DNA from: an uncultured Pseudomonadales bacterium
GTDB taxonomy: Bacteria > Pseudomonadota > Gammaproteobacteria > Pseudomonadales > Porticoccaceae
Assembly: GCA_937998635.1 (NCBI GenBank)
Contig: CALLDA010000115.1
Location: forward strand, 1 to 11,920
Length of the DNA stretch: 11,920 nucleotides
Direction of reading: 5' to 3'
The position numbers were made by a program, and so were the translations under genes. Shown here piece after piece: positions 1 to 6,066 of the stretch (position 1 is its first letter; the number at the start of each line of letters is the position of its first letter). The notes under the pieces are model-generated. The model worked only from the letters and a program-made list of their open reading frames with translations. It ran no database searches and was not told the DNA's origin.

Positions 1-378
1 TCCCTGATAAATAGCGGCGATGGATGCGCCATCTGAATGACCGCAAATAATGCCCGACTGGATCTTCAGGTGGTTTAGCACGCCATTGAGGATGCTCGCC
101 TCATCATGCATATAACGCGTAGGCCAGGGCGGCGGATAAGGCGAAGATTGACCGTAGCCACGCCGAGAATAGACGAACACGCCACAGCCAGTCAGCGCAG
201 CCAGGCGCTCGGGGAAATCCTTCCATAGGGCGACACAGCCCAGACCCTCGTGCATCAATATGATGGTGGGTGCCCTATCGGGAGTCGGGCCTAGCAGACG
301 ATATTCCAGGGATGCGTCGGCAATATTTAGGTAAGAAGACCCCGGCCCGTGCTGAGTCTGCCGGTTTTGCTTGCGCAT
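1..378 (-). CDS. Alpha/beta hydrolase, N-terminal part (cut by window edge)
   Basis: An open frame of 126 codons runs from an ATG at 376-378 to the left edge with no stop, so the 3' part of the gene lies outside the window. The translation shows an alpha/beta-hydrolase N-terminal half. A strand followed by an HEG motif (about residues 46-48) sits in the oxyanion-hole position. A SRRGYGQS motif follows near residue 80, and the nucleophile elbow GHSDG lies near residues 115-119, with Ser as the likely nucleophile. The Asp and His of the triad would be in the missing part. An in-frame stop at 421-423 and no other common start codon in between support this ATG; the ribosome site (GAG about 8 bases upstream) is weak. 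There is no signal peptide, so the protein is probably cytoplasmic. It could be an esterase, a thioesterase-like enzyme or a C-C hydrolase. The same-strand crotonase upstream, with a tRNA between, allows but does not prove a catabolic link. The fold is firm; the substrate is unknown. Confidence 0.85.
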   Translation of the reverse strand, partial: MRKQNRQTQHGPGSSYLNIADASLEYRLLGPTPDRAPTIILMHEGLGCVALWKDFPERLAALTGCGVFVYSRRGYGQSSPYPPPWPTRYMHDEASILNGVLNHLKIQSGIICGHSDGASIAAIYQG

Positions 379-577
379 ATCGTGATCTCGTAGATCGAGA
401 GGCGGGAATCTATAAATCCATCACTTAGCTTAGGGCGATGGAGGCATATTGTTAACCAGGTGTGACTATGGAGCAACCGTCGGGTAGCAGTGAAGAGGAT
501 GCTGAGACTAGAGGGCTGCAATTAGACCCTTAGGAGTGAGGCAGCTACGGTTTTGACAGGGCAGTGCAAATAACAGA
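379..577. other. Intergenic stretch between hydrolase and tRNA-Arg
   Basis: About 200 bases with no convincing gene. Short open frames here are not supported by a ribosome site. The promoter of the hydrolase should lie here. A TATAGA hexamer near 409-414 (minus strand) is a possible -10 box, but I see no matching -35 box. No clear U-tract terminator is visible after the tRNA. Confidence 0.5.
384..396. repeat. 13-base palindrome just upstream of the hydrolase start
   Basis: GATCT-CGT-AGATC is a perfect 5-bp inverted repeat with a 3-base centre, ending 5 bases before the hydrolase ATG on the minus strand. It overlaps the only GAG that could act as ribosome site, so it could be a small operator or a short RNA hairpin. 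Five-bp arms are common by chance. Confidence 0.3.
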
Positions 578-654
578 TGGCGCCCCCGGAGAGATTCGAA
601 CTCCCGACCAACCGGTTCGAAGCCGGTTACTCTATCCAGCTGAGCTACGGAGGC
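578..654 (-). tRNA. tRNA-Arg (anticodon UCG)
   Basis: A complete 77-base cloverleaf on the minus strand with CCA encoded at the 3' end. The acceptor stem GCCTCCG pairs with CGGGGGC, with one T-G pair, and the discriminator base is G. The D stem is GCTC/GAGT with one G-T pair. The anticodon stem ACCGG/CCGGT closes the 7-base loop CTTCGAA, which places T34-C35-G36 as the anticodon. The variable region is TGGTC, and the T stem GGGAG/CTCTC carries the loop TTCGAAT. It therefore reads CGA and, by wobble, other CGN arginine codons. I see no partial copy of its 3' end in the window, so no sign that it has served as an integration site here. Confidence 0.97.
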
Positions 655-671
655 GTGGTAGAAGTAGTGCA

Positions 672-710
672 AATAGCGACCCGCGAGGCGAGGCTTCGCG
701 GGTCGCTATT
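672..710. terminator. Strong hairpin between crotonase and tRNA-Arg
   Basis: A perfect 15-bp inverted repeat: left arm AATAGCGACCCGCGA (672-686), right arm TCGCGGGTCGCTATT (696-710), with a 9-base loop. It starts 24 bases past the crotonase stop codon and ends 17 bases before the mature 5' end of the tRNA. The GC-rich core with AAT/ATT ends resembles a bidirectional intrinsic terminator, but neither strand has a run of four or more U after it, so termination may be partial. If it does terminate, the tRNA promoter would have to overlap it. If not, it may mark processing of a joint crotonase-tRNA transcript. Confidence 0.6.
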
Positions 711-734
711 GTGCCATTTAGTGACCACTAAAAG

Positions 735-1520
735 CTAGCGGCCTTTCCAGTCTGGCTTGCGTTTTTCGGCGAAGGCTTTGGGGCCTTCGACAAAATCTTC
801 GCTCTTGAATAAGGTGCGCACTGCATCGAGCTTTTGATCCATAGCCCCTTGTAGATCAGCGTCGTTTAAACCATTCATAACTGCGGCTTTACTGGCCCGT
901 ATCGAGAGTGGCGAGCATTCAAGAATGAGCGCTGCCCAGCGTCGGGCGGCGGCCATTAATTCAGCCTGGGGCACCACTTCGTTGACAAAACCGAGTTGGA
1001 CACCTTCTTCAGGGCCGACTCGGCGACCGGTTAATATCATGCCCATAGCTTGCTTGAGGCCGATCTGGCGTGGCAGCCGATGCAGGCCACCCGCCAGAGC
1101 GGCCAGACCAACCCGGGGTTCGGGTAGCGCAAAGACGGCATTGTCTGAGGCAATAATCAGGTCACAGGCTAGAGCGATCTCAAAGCCACCGCCCATGGCA
1201 ACGCCATTGACCGCAGCGATAACAGGTTTGTTCAGGTCATAGCGGGAAGTGAGGCCAGCAAAGCCGGTTTTCGAGGGTACCATTGTGCCGCCGCTCGCCT
1301 GATATTTCAGATCATTACCGGCGCTAAAGGCGCGATCCCCGGCACCAGTGATAATCGCAATCCACTGCTCGGGGTCTTCGGCAAACTGGTTGAACACCCG
1401 CTCCATTTCGGCATTGCCGGGTGAATGCAGGGAGTTCATAACCTCAGGGCGGTTAATCGTCACCGTGAGGATATGTCCGTCCAGTTCTGTGGTGCAGAAT
1501 TCAAGTTCTTGCTTACTCAT
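735..1520 (-). CDS. Crotonase-family enoyl-CoA hydratase/isomerase, CaiD-like
   Basis: A 261-residue single-domain crotonase of usual length. The CoA/oxyanion segment FSAGNDL lies near 66-71 and GGGFE at 110-114. Glu114 and Glu134 (in ALPEPRVGL) occupy the positions of the two catalytic glutamates of classical enoyl-CoA hydratase, so hydratase or dehydratase chemistry is plausible. From family knowledge, several stretches resemble carnitinyl-CoA dehydratase CaiD: GFAGLT followed by LNKPVIAAVNG, the LTGRR motif near 163-167, and a C-terminus ending in EGPKAFAEKRKPDWKGR. No other carnitine genes are present, so the substrate is open. The start is supported by AAGGAA 8 bases upstream (1528-1533). 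A good sigma-70-like promoter lies at 1595-1623. The gene is divergent from the LLM oxidoreductase and is followed by a strong hairpin and the tRNA. No damage is seen. Confidence 0.93.
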   Translation of the reverse strand: MSKQELEFCTTELDGHILTVTINRPEVMNSLHSPGNAEMERVFNQFAEDPEQWIAIITGAGDRAFSAGNDLKYQASGGTMVPSKTGFAGLTSRYDLNKPVIAAVNGVAMGGGFEIALACDLIIASDNAVFALPEPRVGLAALAGGLHRLPRQIGLKQAMGMILTGRRVGPEEGVQLGFVNEVVPQAELMAAARRWAALILECSPLSIRASKAAVMNGLNDADLQGAMDQKLDAVRTLFKSEDFVEGPKAFAEKRKPDWKGR

Positions 1521-1594
1521 GGGGTGTTTCCTTATTGGGGACTAATGGTTGGCTTAATGGCTAATCATTACTAGTGAGTTATTAGCAGTCCGAC

Positions 1595-1623
1595 ATCATA
1601 TTTTTTTCACTGATGAAAGCCAA
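1595..1623 (-). promoter_or_regulatory. Putative sigma-70 promoter of the CaiD-like crotonase
   Basis: On the minus strand TTGGCT (-35, complement of 1618-1623) is followed by exactly 17 bases and TATGAT (-10, complement of 1595-1600). The spacer contains an A-run. Matches to consensus are 4 of 6 and 5 of 6. The -35 box lies inside the right arm of the 11-bp inverted repeat. Confidence 0.55.
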
Positions 1624-1642
1624 CCATCCGAGGGCTAATGGT

Positions 1643-1671
1643 TTGATTTAGAGGGCCTTGAAAACTAGACT
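1643..1671 (+). promoter_or_regulatory. Possible promoter of the LLM oxidoreductase
   Basis: TTGATT (1643-1648) and TAGACT (1666-1671) are 17 bases apart, each matching the consensus at 4 of 6 positions. The site lies 38 bases before the ATG. The -35 box begins at the last base of the second CTAATGGTT repeat. Confidence 0.35.
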
Positions 1672-1709
1672 GAGTAAGATAAAAAATCTAAAACCATAAC
1701 GAGGTCAAC

Positions 1710-2567
1710 ATGGAAATAGGACTAATTTCGATATTGGCGGATATGTCTGCCGACCCGGCAATCGTGGCTAAAAGGGCCGAAGAGCTGGGTTTTGATTCTT
1801 ACTGGGTGCCGGATCACACCATACTGCCGGTAAATTATGATGAAAAGTATCCCGGCGTCGCCCGTGGTGTGCCCGACCCGGATTACCTCTGGAAAATGCC
1901 CGACCCACTCATGATGCTGATGCGTGCCGCAGCGGTGACCAGCACCATCAAGCTGGGCACCGGGATTATTCTGGTGCCCGAACGCAACCCTTTGTTGATG
2001 GCGAAACTGGTAGCGACCCTTGATGACGCCTCCCGGGGCAGGTTCATTATGGGCATTGGCGCGGGCTGGAACCGCACTGAATGCGAAATCCTCGGTGGTA
2101 ATTTTGATCGACGCTGGGGGCAAACCAAAGATTATATTCTGGCCATGAAAGAACTGTGGACCAAAGAAGAATCTGAATATCACGGTGAGTTTGTCGATTT
2201 CCCACCGGTAAAATGTTATCCAAAACCCTTCCATAAACCTCACCCGCCTATATTACTGGGCGGTTTTACCCATAAGCGGGTCTTTCAACGGATTGCGGAG
2301 TGGGGCGACGGCTGGTTACCGGCCGTGCAAAGCATCGCCCAGTTCAGTGAAGGCGTCGAAAAACTCAAGCGTGCAGCGGACCAGGCCGGCCGGGATTACA
2401 AGGAACTGGACAAGACGGTATTTAGCGGTCAGGGCCAGTGGCGTAGACCCGAGGATCTGGAGGCCCTGGAAAAGGCTGGCGCGAATCGAGTCGTGCTTTG
2501 GTTGCCGGAGGGACCGCTGGATGCAATTTTGGCGGAGATGGAGACAATAGCAGGGCAATTAATGTAG
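1710..2567 (+). CDS. LLM-class (luciferase-like) flavin or F420 oxidoreductase
   Basis: A 285-residue single-domain TIM-barrel protein of the bacterial luciferase-like superfamily, of typical length. Recognisable landmarks are the N-terminal strand and GFDSYWVPDH (27-36), and GTGIILVPERNPLL (83-96). The signature LDDASRGRFIMGIGAGW lies at 104-120, then NFDRRW and ELW (near 131-150), ILLGG (181-185) and GDGW (199-202). The family uses reduced FMN or F420 to oxidise or reduce varied substrates; many annotated members are called F420-dependent (TIGR03619-like) purely by similarity. F420 is not general in gammaproteobacteria, so FMN is at least as likely. The start is supported by GAGG 5 bases before the ATG. 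It is divergent from the crotonase, a possible functional partner, and ends before a clear terminator. It is cytoplasmic, with no signal peptide. Confidence 0.9.
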   Translation: MEIGLISILADMSADPAIVAKRAEELGFDSYWVPDHTILPVNYDEKYPGVARGVPDPDYLWKMPDPLMMLMRAAAVTSTIKLGTGIILVPERNPLLMAKLVATLDDASRGRFIMGIGAGWNRTECEILGGNFDRRWGQTKDYILAMKELWTKEESEYHGEFVDFPPVKCYPKPFHKPHPPILLGGFTHKRVFQRIAEWGDGWLPAVQSIAQFSEGVEKLKRAADQAGRDYKELDKTVFSGQGQWRRPEDLEALEKAGANRVVLWLPEGPLDAILAEMETIAGQLM

Positions 2568-2575
2568 CGTCATAT

Positions 2576-2605
2576 AAAACGCCTTAGTCAGGTATAAGGC
2601 GTTTT
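2576..2605. terminator. Bidirectional intrinsic terminator between LLM gene and rmuC
   Basis: AAAACGCCTTA (2576-2586) and TAAGGCGTTTT (2595-2605) form an 11-bp perfect stem with an 8-base loop, closed by an A-run on one side and a T-run on the other. It lies 8 bases after the LLM stop and between two convergent genes, so it can end transcription from both sides. Confidence 0.9.
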
Positions 2606-2662
2606 CGGCTCGCCGCAGCTCCAGGCAGTAGCGCTTCGCGGATAAATTGTAAGTGATCGTGG

Positions 2663-4219
2663 TTAATCGGGAGGTGTTTCCGCTGGAGGCGATAGGGACT
2701 TATCTTCTTCGCTAACAAAATCAATTTCCAGGTCGGCTTTTTCGGTGAAATAGTCTGGCAATTCGGCCTGGATGGTAGGGGCCAGATTTTTGAATTCTCC
2801 TACCTGTTTGACCAGATTATTTTTGCCGCTGACCAGTTGCCCTTCGGCTTTTTGATAAGCTTCGTGAGCTTTATCTAGACCGTTTTTAACATTTTGGAAA
2901 CTGGCTAGAAAGCTGTTGAGCTTTTTAAAGACGCCATCAGCTTTTTTGGCCAGTTCGGCGGTGTGTTTGTTTTGATCTTCATAGCGCCAGAGCTGGCGGA
3001 CGATATTAAGACTGGTCAGCATGGTCGTCGGTGTTGCCACCAATACATTTTGTTCGATAGCCTGAAGCAAGAGGGCTTCATCAGCCTTTAGCGCTTCAAC
3101 AAAAGCTGATTCGATGGGTACAAACATAAACACCATTTCCGGCGAATTAAGGCCTGGCAATTTGTAGTAATTGCGATCCGATAGCTCTTTGATGCGGCTG
3201 GCAAAGGCGGCGACATGCTCTTTCAGGGCCAGTTGGCGCTCAGCTTCATCCTCGCTATTAACGAAACGGGTATAGGCGTTAAGGGAGACTTTGGCGTCAA
3301 TCACCAGGTGTTTGCCCTGGGGCAAATAAATAATGGCGTCGGGGCGGGCGCGGCCACCTTCCTCCAGATTAAAAGACACTTCGCGTTTGTAATCTTTGCC
3401 CTGCACCAGGCCAGATCGATCAAGAACATTCTCCAGAACCAATTCTCCCCAGTTGCCCTGCATTTTGTGTTGGCCTTTGAGTGCGGTGGCCAGGGAGTGA
3501 GCTTCTTCGGTAATCTGTTTGTTAAGTTCTTTGAGTTGACCTAGCTCGCTGCGGAGGTGGGCCTGTTGCTGGGTGTCTTTGTGGTGAATATCCTCAGCCT
3601 GCTTTTTAAAGTCGTCGATCTGTTTTTTAAAAGGTCCAAGCACCCCATCCAGCGATTGCCGGTTGGCTTCGGTAAACGCCTTGCCTTTATTTTCGAATAT
3701 TTGATTGGCGAGGTTTTCAAATTCGCTTTTGAGCTGTAGTTTATTTTCGTCGAGAAGTTTTAGTTGTTTATCGAAGTGCAGCTGTTTTTCTTCGAGGCTG
3801 GTTTTTAGTTGGGTGTGCTCGGCGATAAGCCCCTGGTAGCGCTCGTGCAGATTACTGTGATTCTGCTCATGGTTAGCCAGTGTGTGTTTTAGTTCCTCGA
3901 TTCGCTGCGCGGCTTTGTCGGCGTGCACCTCTTGGACTTTGGCCTGTTCCCGAACCGCGCTCATAGCCTGACGCTCATCTCGAACCGTTGAGCGTTCCGC
4001 CTCTAGTTCCGTGTTCAGTGCGTCAATACGCGCTTCATGCTCCGCCGCACGCTGTTTGATAGCGGCAATTTCAGTGACTAACTCCGCTTCTCGTTTGTCG
4101 GCAATATGGTGGGCGCTGCGCGCGCGCCAGGTGGCAATCAGGTAGCCGCATATCAGCCCTCCGAGCAGTGTGGCGATCATGATGGTAAGAGGGATTAAGG
4201 GTAATGATGCTGCTTGCAT
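2663..4219 (-). CDS. rmuC: DNA recombination protein RmuC
   Basis: A 518-residue protein with the full RmuC layout. One N-terminal membrane segment lies at about 8-30. A long charged coiled coil (about 38-245) is rich in Glu, Gln, Lys and Ala. A PD-(D/E)XK-type nuclease-like domain follows (about 250-475). Visible family motifs are GNWGE (255-259), RPDAIIYLP (292-300), VIDAKVSL (306-313), with Asp308 and Lys310 as likely active-site residues, VPIESAF (368-374) and VATPTTM (394-400). The tail from about 485 is acidic and Pro-rich, probably disordered. RmuC is a membrane-anchored protein linked in E. coli to limiting inversions at short inverted repeats; its exact reaction is not settled. The ATG is the only usable start before an upstream stop, but the ribosome site is weak: GGGAG sits 13 bases upstream and could pair with CTCCTG next to it. 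It stands alone, convergent with the LLM gene. Confidence 0.96.
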   Translation of the reverse strand: MQAASLPLIPLTIMIATLLGGLICGYLIATWRARSAHHIADKREAELVTEIAAIKQRAAEHEARIDALNTELEAERSTVRDERQAMSAVREQAKVQEVHADKAAQRIEELKHTLANHEQNHSNLHERYQGLIAEHTQLKTSLEEKQLHFDKQLKLLDENKLQLKSEFENLANQIFENKGKAFTEANRQSLDGVLGPFKKQIDDFKKQAEDIHHKDTQQQAHLRSELGQLKELNKQITEEAHSLATALKGQHKMQGNWGELVLENVLDRSGLVQGKDYKREVSFNLEEGGRARPDAIIYLPQGKHLVIDAKVSLNAYTRFVNSEDEAERQLALKEHVAAFASRIKELSDRNYYKLPGLNSPEMVFMFVPIESAFVEALKADEALLLQAIEQNVLVATPTTMLTSLNIVRQLWRYEDQNKHTAELAKKADGVFKKLNSFLASFQNVKNGLDKAHEAYQKAEGQLVSGKNNLVKQVGEFKNLAPTIQAELPDYFTEKADLEIDFVSEEDKSLSPPAETPPD

Positions 4220-4426
4220 GGGCAGGAGGGGGCTCCCTGGTCGGTGGGTTTTTCCAGTCGGTTGATCCGCTTGCTAGATTGCTTACTGGTTGCAGGTATC
4301 CTACCAGATTGAGAGGCGCTGGACGCTTGTGTTAAGCGCCTGAATAATAACTGTGGCAACCGGTAGAAAGCGCCGCAATGTACTATGCTTGAGGTTTAAG
4401 CAGAGGCTTATTCAGGAGGGTTGAAA
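4220..4426. other. Divergent intergenic region rmuC / glutathione transferase
   Basis: About 207 bases without a gene. It contains nested short inverted repeats: GGCGCT (4315-4320) with AGCGCC (4335-4340), and inside it CGCTT (4324-4328) with AAGCG (4334-4338). Promoters for both neighbours must lie here, but I find no -35/-10 pair with correct spacing that I would defend. Confidence 0.4.
4414..4419 (+). promoter_or_regulatory. Ribosome binding site deciding the glutathione transferase start
   Basis: AGGAGG is a perfect Shine-Dalgarno core. It lies 7 bases before the ATG at 4427 but only 1 base before an in-frame TTG at 4421. The ATG at 4427 is therefore the real start. Confidence 0.85.
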
Positions 4427-5149
4427 ATGATTGATATACATTTCTGGCCGACGCCAAACAGTAAGAAAGTGACGATTTTCCTTGAGGAATGCGCGCTTGA
4501 ATATAGCGTGGTTGAATGCAATATCGGTCGCGGTGATCAGTTTAGCGATGAATTTCTCAGGATAAGCCCCAATAATCGTATGCCAGCGATAGTCGATTAC
4601 GACCCGCCTGGTGGTGGCGCGCCAATGGTTATTTTTGAGTCCGGAGCCATCCTGCAGTATCTCGCTGAAAAAACCGGTCAGTTTTGCCCTCAGGATATTC
4701 GCGGTAAATATGAGGTCTATCAGTGGCTGCATTGGCAGATGGCTAATCAGGGGCCGAAGACAGGGGAAGCCGGTTATTTCCGTCGTCTGGGCGAGTCTTT
4801 TGGGGATCAATCCCATGCCTTGAGCCGTTTTAGCGATGAGGTGAATCGTTGTTATGGAGTGTTGAACAACCGTCTCCGTGATAGACCTTATGTGGCCGGT
4901 GAGGATTACACCATTGCCGATATGATTTGCTATCCGTGGACCGTCGGCTGGAAATTGCAGGGTCAGGATATTAATGACTTTAAATATTTCAGGCGCTGGT
5001 TTGAAGAATTGAGTGAGCGACCCGCGCTGCAGCGGGGTATGGCAGTGGGGGCGGATATGGGCGAAGATATGTCCAAACTCTCAGATGCAGAAAAAGCCCG
5101 ACGCCGGGCACTGCTCTATAACCAGCGGGCTCGGCCCGCACCCGACTGA
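4427..5149 (+). CDS. Nu-class glutathione S-transferase, YfcG/YghU-like
   Basis: A 240-residue cytosolic glutathione transferase. The thioredoxin-fold N-terminal domain (1 to about 85) has FWPTPNSKKVT (6-16), with Thr9 and Asn11 at the positions used for glutathione in E. coli YfcG. It also has the cis-proline region SPNNRMPAIVD (47-57) and the glutathione-binding IFESGAI (69-75). The helical C-terminal domain (about 90-205) contains QWLHWQM and YVAGEDYTIADM (155-166), the usual N-capping box region. Family knowledge: Nu-class enzymes bind two glutathiones and have strong disulfide-bond reductase activity. The C-terminus after about 208 is a charged extension. The start chosen adds the perfect AGGAGG and removes two residues of a TTG-started reading. 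The CmcJ/NvfI-like gene follows 78 bases later on the same strand, so both are probably co-transcribed. Confidence 0.92.
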   Translation: MIDIHFWPTPNSKKVTIFLEECALEYSVVECNIGRGDQFSDEFLRISPNNRMPAIVDYDPPGGGAPMVIFESGAILQYLAEKTGQFCPQDIRGKYEVYQWLHWQMANQGPKTGEAGYFRRLGESFGDQSHALSRFSDEVNRCYGVLNNRLRDRPYVAGEDYTIADMICYPWTVGWKLQGQDINDFKYFRRWFEELSERPALQRGMAVGADMGEDMSKLSDAEKARRRALLYNQRARPAPD

Positions 5150-5164
5150 TATTGTGTTAAAGCC

Positions 5165-5218
5165 ATGTTTCGTAAAAGCATGTTGAGAAAAAGCCATTTT
5201 AAGAATAAGCCAAGCTGA
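5165..5218 (+). other. Possible 17-codon repeat-built small ORF between the two genes
   Basis: An ATG-to-TGA frame of 17 codons, MFRKSMLRKSHFKNKPS, fills most of the 78-base gap. It is built from about three diverged 15-base units (5165-5179, 5180-5194, 5195-5209), the first two differing by 3 bases. The peptide is strongly basic. No Shine-Dalgarno sequence precedes it, so translation could only come by coupling from the stop codon 15 bases upstream. It may equally be a spacer of duplicated bases. Low confidence as a gene. Confidence 0.2.
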
Positions 5219-5227
5219 GTAAACAAG

Positions 5228-6052
5228 ATGAATAGTTCCTTACAGGCAAGCTTAACTTACGTTACTGATAAAGCCGATGCGCTGGCTATATACAATTATC
5301 GACCCGGGCCGGATGATCCAGATCTGAGTGGGGAATATCAGCAGCCTGAATACCGCAATTACGATGTTGAAATTGCCGATATTCGCAACGCCGATCAAAC
5401 CTTCTCTCTCGATAAGCAGGGCCTGGCGCTGGTGCCGGTCGATACCGCGTTGAGCGATTATTATGACGAGGAACAGGTGCGCGCCGTTTACCTGCCAGAA
5501 ATGGAGGCGCTGGTTAAAAACATAACGGGTGCCGCCCGGGTGGTCGCCTTTGATTATAACGTCAGGTGCGAGAGTTATTCCGAGCAGAAAAAATACATGG
5601 CGCGCAAGCCGGTGCGTTTCGCTCACAACGATTACACCAATGCCTCAGGTCCTCAGAGGGTCAGAGACCTTATGGGCGATGCAGCCGATGAGCTGCTAAA
5701 AAAGAGGTTTGCGGTGATAAATGTCTGGAAGCCCATCGTCGGTCCCGTGCTGCGTACACCTCTGGCGGTGTGCGATGCCAGCACTATGGAGCAAGGGGAT
5801 TTTATCGACACGGCTCTGCTCTATCGTGATCGCACTGGGCAAATCCAGATGGTTGCTCATCGGCCTCGGCACCGCTGGTATTACGTATCCAGTATGGAAG
5901 CCAACGAAGCCCTGCTATTGAAGTGTTATGACTCTGAACAGGATGGTCGCGCCAGATTCACCGCCCATAGCGCTTTTGACGATCCCAATACGCCGGACGA
6001 CGCGCCGGATCGACAAAGTATCGAAGTGAGAACTCTGGCATTTTTTGATTAA
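5228..6052 (+). CDS. CmcJ/NvfI-family oxidoreductase (non-heme iron oxygenase-like)
   Basis: A 274-residue protein matching, by motif, the CmcJ/NvfI (also AsaB or GA4-desaturase-like) family. The landmarks are FAHNDYTNASGPQRVRDLM (131-149), INVWKPIVGPVLRTPLAVCD (164-183), HRPRHRWYY (211-219) and LLKCYDS (230-236). The C-terminal block has GRARFTAHSAFDDP (240-253) followed by IEVR. His133-Asn-Asp135 is an HxD pair, and His211, His215 or His247 could complete a 2-His-1-carboxylate iron site; I cannot decide which. Known members act in secondary metabolism, including fungal meroterpenoid endoperoxide formation by NvfI and a cephamycin pathway protein, CmcJ; most bacterial members are uncharacterised. 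The ribosome site is weak (GAG 8 bases upstream). The protein is soluble. Its partner is the glutathione transferase just upstream. It is convergent with the sugar dehydrogenase, 14 bases away. Confidence 0.85.
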   Translation: MNSSLQASLTYVTDKADALAIYNYRPGPDDPDLSGEYQQPEYRNYDVEIADIRNADQTFSLDKQGLALVPVDTALSDYYDEEQVRAVYLPEMEALVKNITGAARVVAFDYNVRCESYSEQKKYMARKPVRFAHNDYTNASGPQRVRDLMGDAADELLKKRFAVINVWKPIVGPVLRTPLAVCDASTMEQGDFIDTALLYRDRTGQIQMVAHRPRHRWYYVSSMEANEALLLKCYDSEQDGRARFTAHSAFDDPNTPDDAPDRQSIEVRTLAFFD

Positions 6053-6066
6053 TTGGGTTTTATCGC

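Larger units (their letters stand above)
1521..1709. promoter_or_regulatory. Divergent control region with inverted repeats
   Basis: These 189 bases separate the start codons of the crotonase and the LLM gene. An 11-bp perfect inverted repeat, ATGGTTGGCTT (1545-1555) and AAGCCAACCAT (1617-1627), has a 61-base spacer; its right arm covers the -35 box of the crotonase promoter. A second palindrome, GCTAAT (1560-1565) and ATTAGC (1581-1586), is centred on 1573. CTAATGGTT occurs directly repeated at 1542-1550 and 1635-1643, and a related TTAATGG lies at 1554-1560. This is the kind of repeat content expected at a repressor site, but no regulator gene is in the window. Confidence 0.5.

Noticed and set aside
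327..521. 64-codon open frame on the minus strand overlapping the hydrolase start
   Set aside because: It overlaps the clear alpha/beta hydrolase frame, shows no family motif and has no ribosome site.
578..654. tRNA as a genomic island attachment site
   Set aside because: No integrase gene and no repeated copy of the tRNA 3' end in the window.
735..1520. Naming the first crotonase caiD
   Set aside because: The similarity is to the general CaiD-like group, and no carnitine operon genes are nearby.
1722..2243. 173-codon open frame opposite the LLM gene
   Set aside because: It is a shadow of a well-recognised gene; its translation has no domain pattern.
4421..4426. TTG start for the glutathione transferase, giving two more residues
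   Set aside because: The AGGAGG at 4414-4419 is only 1 base from this TTG but 7 bases from the ATG at 4427; the YfcG-like N-terminus also begins at that ATG.
5125..5139. GCGGGC-TCG-GCCCGC hairpin at the 3' end of the glutathione transferase
   Set aside because: Short, inside coding sequence and without a T-run; unlikely to separate the two genes transcriptionally.
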